This document shows positions 60,951 through 64,000 of a DNA stretch of 64,000 nucleotides, in pieces. Position 1 is the first letter of the stretch; the number at the start of each line of letters is the position of its first letter. Source of the DNA: Lentinus brumalis (lineage: Eukaryota > Basidiomycota > Agaricomycetes > Polyporales > Polyporaceae); NCBI GenBank assembly GCA_001792895.1, contig MARA01000006.1, forward strand, positions 496,001 through 560,000. Direction: 5' to 3'. Under the pieces are notes generated by a model. It did not search any database. It was not told where the DNA came from and was given only the letters and a program-made list of their open reading frames with translations. Both the position numbers and the translations under genes were made by a program.

Positions 60951-61672
60951 GACACGCTGCAAGTGAGGAGGTTGGTCGGGTGTAATGATATCAGTTTGTG
61001 GGGTGGGGTTTGTTGACTAGCAGCGGCTACGTCGAGGCGTCGTACAAGATGTACATTATGTGTGTTGCCGCGGGTCTGGAGAAATGACGACGCCGTCATC
61101 GTTCGTGGGCGACAGTTGCCTGACCGGTCCTGTTGTTGAAAGAACAAGTCGATGGTACTTGCTGAAATGAACGTGGAAGGTAAGCGCGATATGGTCGCTG
61201 TTGATTCTTGAGAAGGTGCGTAAGAGGATGTACGTGCAAGCGAGTTCCCGAGGAGTATGTACGGTTTTGCTCCCTTAGCTGCTAATGCCGACATTGCGGC
61301 TGGATTGCGAGTGTAAATCAGCGACGGCGGCGGAGGGTCGTAACGACTGTCGAGAGTCTAATTTCAGAACAGGATCCAGTCGGCATCAAGCGCAAGAAGG
61401 TTCTATTTACACCGACTTAAGGGAGGCGCAGTACATGCAGGTTGAGTACAACTGTGACGGTGAGAGTTACATGAGCAGAAACAATCCAAGAGGGACGTAG
61501 TAAATAAACGTGGACGTGATGGGGAATGAGGAACGTGCGAGGTTGTGCTGCAAGAAGACGATCTCTGATATCGTAGTTGACACCATTGTTTAGTTGGTAG
61601 GATGCTCAGACGATTGGCTGTCACGCGAGAAGTTGCAATTCAGTGATCCGCACCGCTCAAAAGTGTGGCCCC
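60951..61672. other. intergenic, no gene seen
   Basis: About 720 bases between convergent gene ends. Nothing recognised. Confidence 0.45.
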
Positions 61673-62881
61673 TTACTTGGCTCCAGCCTCTGACGCCTTC
61701 CCTTGCTGCGCGTACCACTGTAGGTCTGCCTCGATGTAGTCGACGACAGCGTCTGCTGGCCGGCTCCTAACCGTGCGCGAGGAACGGTAAGGGTGCGGGC
61801 GTGTCGAAGAGGACGGAGCCCTGTTTGAGAAGAGTATATTAGACTCGCCGACCGCCCTGTGAATGCCGGTCGTACCTGTCTCCGTTGTAATCCTCCGCGA
61901 CATGGTCAGACGAAGTGCTTGCCCCTCGTTGCCCGGTGCTTGCGTGTGTGAGGGACGAATTTCCAGCCTAGCAATGAAGATGGAGTGCATGTTAGCGACC
62001 TCCCGTTCACAGTACTGACCCCAACCTTACCTGGAATGACCGTGAAGACCGAGGAACACCAGAAGAAGTCGTTGAGGGTGCGGCCAGTCCCACTTGTGTG
62101 GGCGCGGCGGGAGCAATGCGTCGGAAACCTAGACGCGCTGCTTCCCGCTCGGCGTTGCGAAGTCGTGTCGCATTCCTTGCGGCGGCGTGCTCGAGATCAG
62201 AGGCGACGGCGATTGCGCTAGAAGGCGATTGCACAGGAGGCAGCGGATACAGAGCAGAAGTCGCTCCCGCGGTGTTCCTGGACGTCACAGCCGCGCGACG
62301 CGCAGCGGGTTCCCTCTTCTGTCGGCGTCGCGGTTTGGCTGCATGTGTGGACACGGAGGAGGCCGTCTGAGGGTGAGAGTCGGTCGACACGCGTGAGGAT
62401 GAGACACCGAGAGACTGCGAAGCCAGCAGCGTGTCGTGAGCTGGAAGGCCGAAAGATTGATGAGGCGAATGGACTGGCACGGAAACGCCGGTCGCCTGCG
62501 CGTGCGAAGTGAAGTGCGGTTAGAGATACGGAGTCCAAGTAACCGACTGTACGAAGACTTACCGTCGCTAGAGGGGTAGGATCAGCTAAGTTTAAGGGGC
62601 CCGGTGCAATTGCTACGGCAGGGGGTGGAGCAGCTGCCGCAATCGGCATCGGCGGATTGACGAGCGCAGCAACAGAGTCGTCGTCGGAGACATCGCAGGG
62701 CTCGTGGTCTTGCTTGCAGCGATCACACGCCACCTCTGGATGTCCCTCACACTACGCGACATCAGCAGAGATTCCACAGCGATACCGACTGTGCAGACGT
62801 ACGTTGAGAAGGTACTTGCGGCAGCGTTTGCATGTCTTCCGGCGTGTTTGATCAGTCCGGATGCGCCCGACGCGGGTCATG
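61673..62881 (-). CDS. Zn(II)2Cys6-type zinc cluster protein (putative transcription factor)
   Basis: Start MTRVGRIRTDQTRRKTCKRC. A short intron after KYLLN removes an in-frame stop and joins CEGHPEVACDRCKQDHEPC. The six Cys then read C-x2-C-x6-C-x7-C-x2-C-x6-C, which fits the fungal zinc cluster pattern that binds two zinc ions and DNA. The next exon is Pro/Ala-rich (NPPMPIAAAAPPPAVAIAPG). After the intron near 62490-62562 comes GVSVPVHSPHQSFGLPAHDT and a basic region (KPRRRQKREPAARRAAV) with a helix ERDLEHAAARNATRLRN-like in character. The last exons end SSTTSRQ- or, in the longer frame, YIEADLQWYAQQGKASEAGA with a stop at 61673. No fungal-specific middle homology region is seen, so it is a short factor. 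Intron proofs near the 3' end are tentative. Confidence 0.6.
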
Positions 62882-64000
62882 GTAGGCAGGGGACGCTGTA
62901 GACAGTGCGTGTCAAGTAATACCGTAAACAACCGTTTCTAGCGACCCCGAGTGAGGTAGACGTACGACGGGTCTCGGCATCGTAGAGATAGGCTCATATA
63001 ATACAGGAAGATTCAACTCTGAAGAATATCAGGTCAGTCGACAAGCAGAGCGCACGTACGTCCGCGCGCTGCGAGATCGTCTAACTCACCGGGATCGGGG
63101 TTACTGTGGTAGAAAAGTTGCAGACGAGACTGTTTGGAGGGGTCCATGGCGGCAGTGCTAACGACCAACGAAAGGCGCGGGGAGTAAAGCTAAGACGCGG
63201 CGACGAAGTGGCGTGCAGGAGACGAATAGTGAGAGAAACAAGTGCGGGAGGGGGGAGAGGAGTGGGTGTATTCTCCAGATACTAATAGCACGCGCGTCGC
63301 CCTGCGCGACCTTTCTCGCGACAGAACCACAATCGAACGTAAGGGATGCCTCGTTGCAACACGAGGCTGAGGCGGCCCCGGATGGCGGGAACTTGCGACG
63401 TCGAGGAGAAGATTGCGTCGTCTATAGGCCCTGAACTTTAAAGAAAGGTCCGGTCCTCGTCATGGTCACGGGCTATTTGGAAACCCCGCTTCTTTGTATA
63501 TGTGCCTGCGTATGCCACGTCCGAACTTCGTGAGGTCGCCGCTGTCAACGCGGGACTCTTCTGAACTATGTCCACAATCCGGGCCTCCGAGATCTTGGTA
63601 AAGTTCAATTATGATCGGCCTAGGCTGCGTGCGTCGACGGATAGCTCCGATAGAAGCCTATGACTCGATGCATCTGATGGTCCGGACAGGCGGGTGCAGT
63701 CGTGCTGCGTGGTCGCTGTAGGGCAAGGCGTACGAGAATGAGTAAATGACGGAGGAGCGTCGTTGTATCTCACAATCTAGGGTGGATCTAGCAGGCAGGC
63801 GCTGCAGATGGCTGTGCTCAGGGAAGTGATTGTCGACGTCACAACGATATACTGTACATGATGTAACTGAACCTAGCTGCGAAGGGAACCAGACTTGGCA
63901 AAGGGAGGCATGAACGAGAAATTGCAGCGCGGACTTATTGCGAGTGACCGCCGACGTATCTTGCATTCAATATTCACGCGCCGTTCTCGCGTGTGTTCTG
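62882..64000. other. no supported gene to window end
   Basis: A short minus-strand frame MDPSKQSRLQLFYHSNPDP at about 63088-63146 ends at a donor-like GTGAGT and could be a first exon of the zinc cluster gene in another splice form, but it joins out of frame with its ATG exon. Otherwise nothing recognised. Confidence 0.4.

Overview
The window is eukaryotic nuclear DNA, almost certainly from a filamentous basidiomycete (Agaricomycetes). Genes are split by many 45-70 base introns with GT(A/G)NGT donors and YAG acceptors. Protein-coding GC is high, and the recognisable genes are typical of fungi: DNA ligase I, ATP sulfurylase with an APS-kinase-like tail, ribonucleotide reductase, A1 aspartic protease, a Clr2-like silencing protein, a TET/JBP-type dioxygenase, and hAT and integrase-type mobile elements. 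No database was searched. All names rest on motifs read from the translated sequence.

Layout. 1-2.1 kb holds the 3' part of DNA ligase I. 2.2-14 kb is an accessory stretch of co-oriented plus-strand genes. It starts with a phased TTTGCA array, followed by a large Cys-cluster/HECT-like gene, two small unknown genes, a 130-base tandem repeat, a TET/JBP dioxygenase and one more unknown gene. 14.3-31.6 kb is a mobile-element nest. A truncated hAT copy (A) is joined head-to-tail to a complete 4,822-base hAT copy (B). A second complete copy (C) lies inverted 2.2 kb away and interrupts exon 1 of a DDE integrase-type gene with a perfect 8-base target duplication. The far end of the integrase unit carries a second phased GCAAA array. 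31.7-44.3 kb is a more ordinary region: CREG-like secreted protein, an unknown gene, a Clr2-like gene, an aspartic protease and a membrane protein. 46.7-64 kb is also mostly ordinary: ATP sulfurylase, a head-to-head pair of related bZIP-like genes, a divergent RNR large subunit, two unknown genes and a Zn(II)2Cys6-type gene.

How parts may work together. Each hAT copy carries two divergent genes: the transposase and a 169-residue partner that has a hAT dimerisation-like signature and no catalytic domain. Two otherwise different accessory units, the HECT-like/TET side at 2.2 kb and the integrase unit at 31.6 kb, begin with the same kind of 10-base-phased array and the same terminal sequence. 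This suggests related element ends or shared 5' control regions. The TET/JBP gene would oxidise 5-methylcytosine, and such genes in fungi are known to expand with DNA transposons, so its position beside an element-like boundary is the most interesting biological context here.
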